A stretch of DNA of 58,735 nt from positions 1-58,735 of the forward strand of contig NZ_BCQP01000075.1 of assembly GCF_001552135.1 (NCBI RefSeq). Reading direction: 5' to 3'. This document shows positions 56,389-58,735 of this stretch, piece by piece; the first letter of the stretch is position 1; each line of letters starts with the position of its first letter. The notes beneath the pieces are model-generated. The model was not told the DNA's origin and ran no database searches. It saw only the letters and a list, made by a program, of their open reading frames with translations. The position numbers were made by a program, and so were the translations under genes. This DNA comes from Actinomadura chibensis NBRC 106107. Lineage in GTDB: Bacteria; Actinomycetota; Actinomycetes; Streptosporangiales; Streptosporangiaceae.

Positions 56389-58731
56389 GTGACCGACGAA
56401 GAAACGCGACGGATCGACACGTACTGGCGAGCCGCGAACTACCTTTCGGTGGGCCAGATCTACCTCCTCGGCAACCCGCTGCTCCGCGAGCCGCTCACGC
56501 GCGACGACATCAAGCCGCGCCTGCTCGGCCACTGGGGCACGACGCCCGGCCTGAACTTCTGCTACGCGCACCTCAACCGGGTGATCAAGAAGCGCGACCT
56601 GGACATGATCTACGTCATGGGCCCGGGGCACGGCGGTCCGGCGGCGGTCGCGAACGCGTGGCTTGAGGGGACCTACAGCGAGGTCTACCCGGACGTGTCG
56701 TACGACGAGGCGGGCATGCGCCGCCTGTTCCGGCAGTTCTCGTTCCCCGGCGGGATCCCGAGCCATGTCGCGCCGGAGACGCCCGGCTCCATTCACGAGG
56801 GCGGCGAGCTCGGCTATTCGCTCGCGCACGCCTTCGGCGCGGCCTTCGACAATCCGGATCTGGTGGTGGCGTGCATCGTCGGGGACGGGGAGGCCGAGAC
56901 CGGCCCGCTCGCGGCGAGCTGGCATTCCGGCAAGTTCCTGGACCCGGTGAAGGACGGCGCGGTCCTGCCCGTCCTGCACCTCAACGGATACAAGATCGCG
57001 AACCCGACGGTGCTGGCGCGGATCCCAGAGGAGGAGCTCGTCCAGCTCCTCGACGGGTACGGGTACCGGCCGTTCCTGGTGAGCGGGGACGACCCCGCGT
57101 CCATGCACCACAAGATGGCCGCCGCGCTCGACCAGGCGCTGGACGAGATCGCCGAGATCCAGCAGGGCGCCCGCTCCGGCCGGACGGCGGGGCGGCGGCG
57201 CTGGCCGATGATCGTCCTGCGGACCCCGAAGGGCTGGACGGGCCCGAAGGAGGTCGACGGCCTCCCGGTCGAGAACACCTGGCGCGCCCACCAGGTGCCG
57301 CTGTCGGGCGTCCGCGACGACCCCGAGCACCTCGCACAGCTTGAGGAGTGGCTGCGGTCGTACCGTCCGGACGAGCTGTTCGACGCCGCGGGCCGCCCGG
57401 TCGAGGAGGTCCGCGCGCAGGCCCCCGAGGGCGGGCGGCGGATGAGCGCGAACCCGCACGCCAACGGCGGGCTGCTGCTGAAACCGCTGGTCCTGCCCGA
57501 CTTCCGCGACTACGCCGTCCCGGTGGAGGCGCCCGGCACGGCGGTCACCGAGCCGACCCGGCGGCTCGGGGTCTTCCTCCGCGACGTCGTCCGGGCCAAC
57601 CCGTCCAATTTCCGCATCATGGGCGCGGACGAGACCGCGTCCAACCGGCTGGACGCCGTGTTCGACGCGACCGACCGGGTGTTCCAGGGCGAACTGCTCC
57701 CCACCGACGAGCACCAGGCCCCGTCCGGGCAGGTGATGGAGGTGCTGAGCGAGCATCTCTGCCAGGGCTGGCTGGAGGGGTATCTCCTCACCGGGCGGCA
57801 CGGCCTGTTCAACAGCTACGAGGCTTTCGTGCACATCGTGGACGCGATGTTCAACCAGCACGCGAAATGGCTGAAGGTCACGCGGGGGCTGGCGTGGCGG
57901 CGTCCGATCGCGTCGCTGAACTACCTCCTTTCCTCGCACGTGTGGCGGCAGGACCACAACGGCTTCACCCACCAGGACCCCGGTTTCCTCGACGTCGTCT
58001 TGAACAAGAAACCGGAGATCGTCCGGGTCTATCTGCCGCCGGACGCCAATACCCTCCTGTCGGTCGGCGACCATTGCCTGCGCTCCCGCGATTACGTCAA
58101 CGTCGTCGTCGCCGGAAAGCAGCCCGCGCTCGACTGGCTGTCCATGGACGAGGCGATAGCGCACAGCACGCGCGGAATCGGGATCTGGGAATGGGCGTCC
58201 ACCGACGGCGGAGCCGATCCCGACGTCGTGCTCGCGTGCGCGGGAGACGTCCCGACCCTGGAGACCCTCGCCGCCGCCGACCTGCTCCGCCAGTTGTTCC
58301 CGGAACTGCGCGTCCGGGTGGTGAACGTCGTCGACCTCATGCGGCTCCAGCCGCCCAGCCAGCACCCGCACGGAATGCCGGACCGCGAATACGACGCCCT
58401 CTTCACCACCGACAAGCCCGTCATCTTCGCCTTCCACGGCTACCCATATCTGATCCACCGGCTCACCTACCGCCGCGCCGGGCACCACAACCTGCACGTC
58501 CGCGGCTACAAGGAGGAGGGGACGACCACCACGCCGTTCGACATGGTCATGCTCAACGACCTGGACCGCTTCCACCTGGTCATGGACGTCATCGACCGCG
58601 TCCCGTCCCTGGGCGGACGCGTCGCCCACATCAGGCAGCGCATGGCCGACGAGCGCCTCCGCCTGCGCGCCTACACCCGCGAACACGGCCAGGACGCCCC
58701 CGAGATCCAGAACTGGACGTGGCCGCAGTGA
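56389..58731 (+). CDS. xfp: Phosphoketolase (xylulose-5-phosphate/fructose-6-phosphate)
   Basis: 780 residues, full length. A thiamine-diphosphate enzyme that splits xylulose-5-P or fructose-6-P with phosphate to acetyl-P and a shorter sugar phosphate. H-W-G-T-T-P-G-L-N near the N-terminus, M-G-P-G-H-G-G-P, the E-G-G-E-L-G-Y-S-L-A-H-A-F-G segment and the ThDP motif V-G-D-G-E-A-E-T-G-P-L are all family hallmarks; W-R-Q-D-H-N-G-F-T-H-Q-D-P-G follows in the second half. GTG start directly after a small palindrome, with GGGGA 12 bases upstream, so initiation may be weak. No ackA or pta is visible in the 4 bases left of the window. Confidence 0.96.
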   Translation: MTDEETRRIDTYWRAANYLSVGQIYLLGNPLLREPLTRDDIKPRLLGHWGTTPGLNFCYAHLNRVIKKRDLDMIYVMGPGHGGPAAVANAWLEGTYSEVYPDVSYDEAGMRRLFRQFSFPGGIPSHVAPETPGSIHEGGELGYSLAHAFGAAFDNPDLVVACIVGDGEAETGPLAASWHSGKFLDPVKDGAVLPVLHLNGYKIANPTVLARIPEEELVQLLDGYGYRPFLVSGDDPASMHHKMAAALDQALDEIAEIQQGARSGRTAGRRRWPMIVLRTPKGWTGPKEVDGLPVENTWRAHQVPLSGVRDDPEHLAQLEEWLRSYRPDELFDAAGRPVEEVRAQAPEGGRRMSANPHANGGLLLKPLVLPDFRDYAVPVEAPGTAVTEPTRRLGVFLRDVVRANPSNFRIMGADETASNRLDAVFDATDRVFQGELLPTDEHQAPSGQVMEVLSEHLCQGWLEGYLLTGRHGLFNSYEAFVHIVDAMFNQHAKWLKVTRGLAWRRPIASLNYLLSSHVWRQDHNGFTHQDPGFLDVVLNKKPEIVRVYLPPDANTLLSVGDHCLRSRDYVNVVVAGKQPALDWLSMDEAIAHSTRGIGIWEWASTDGGADPDVVLACAGDVPTLETLAAADLLRQLFPELRVRVVNVVDLMRLQPPSQHPHGMPDREYDALFTTDKPVIFAFHGYPYLIHRLTYRRAGHHNLHVRGYKEEGTTTTPFDMVMLNDLDRFHLVMDVIDRVPSLGGRVAHIRQRMADERLRLRAYTREHGQDAPEIQNWTWPQ

Positions 58732-58735
58732 GGGT

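Overview
The window is chromosomal DNA from a very high-GC Gram-positive actinomycete. Codon third positions are almost all G or C, GTG and TTG starts are frequent, several genes look leaderless, and the families present (Rpf, trans-aconitate methyltransferase, actinobacterial Pmt, ABC-F, Ser/Thr kinase) fit this group. A Thermomonosporaceae/Actinomadura-like host is my inference. No phage, insertion sequence, integrase or CRISPR array is visible.

Layout. 1-3100: the end of an RCC1-repeat protein, a secreted membrane-anchored protein and a GT2 glycosyltransferase. 3200-6515: sulfate activation (cysQ, cysD, cysN). 6669-8147: a polyprenyl glycosylphosphotransferase. 8527-13047: pth, rplY/ctc, prs, glmU and tRNA-Gln. 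13170-20257: ADP-ribosylglycohydrolase, a desaturase coupled to a TetR regulator, a Ser/Thr kinase, trans-aconitate methyltransferase (tam), a patatin and a MarR regulator. 20273-29441: ABC-F ATPase, two small membrane proteins, ispE, a GH26-like lipoprotein, rsmA, rpf, tatD and metG. 29499-41959: MFS/LysR pair, then a glycosylation block with four GT-C membrane enzymes, a GT2 polyprenyl-phosphate mannose synthase-like enzyme, a zinc-ribbon protein and rsmI. 42048-45524: MFS/LacI pair and a CorA-like channel. 45630-50211: beta-lactam cluster (secreted beta-lactamase, MecA-like PBP, LysR, and a beta-lactamase-fold protein without a signal peptide). 50328-54657: a double-AAA+ ATPase followed by an ArdC-N/Toprim primase-like fusion. 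54664-58731: amidase and phosphoketolase.

The housekeeping order (glmU-prs-rplY-pth; ispE-rsmA-rpf-tatD-metG; rsmI beside pmt) follows a well-known actinobacterial neighbourhood, with accessory genes inserted between its parts.

Most interesting signals: (1) three matching 14-bp palindromes, two upstream of the Ser/Thr kinase and one upstream of tam, with a MarR gene nearby, which suggests a TamR-type citrate/aconitate regulon that includes a protein kinase; (2) the AAA+ / ArdC-N-Toprim gene pair; (3) a heavily structured leader upstream of phosphoketolase and a four-copy repeat upstream of the divergent amidase; (4) operator-like repeats at nearly every regulator-linked promoter (TetR-desaturase, LacI-MFS, LysR-MFS, LysR-PBP).
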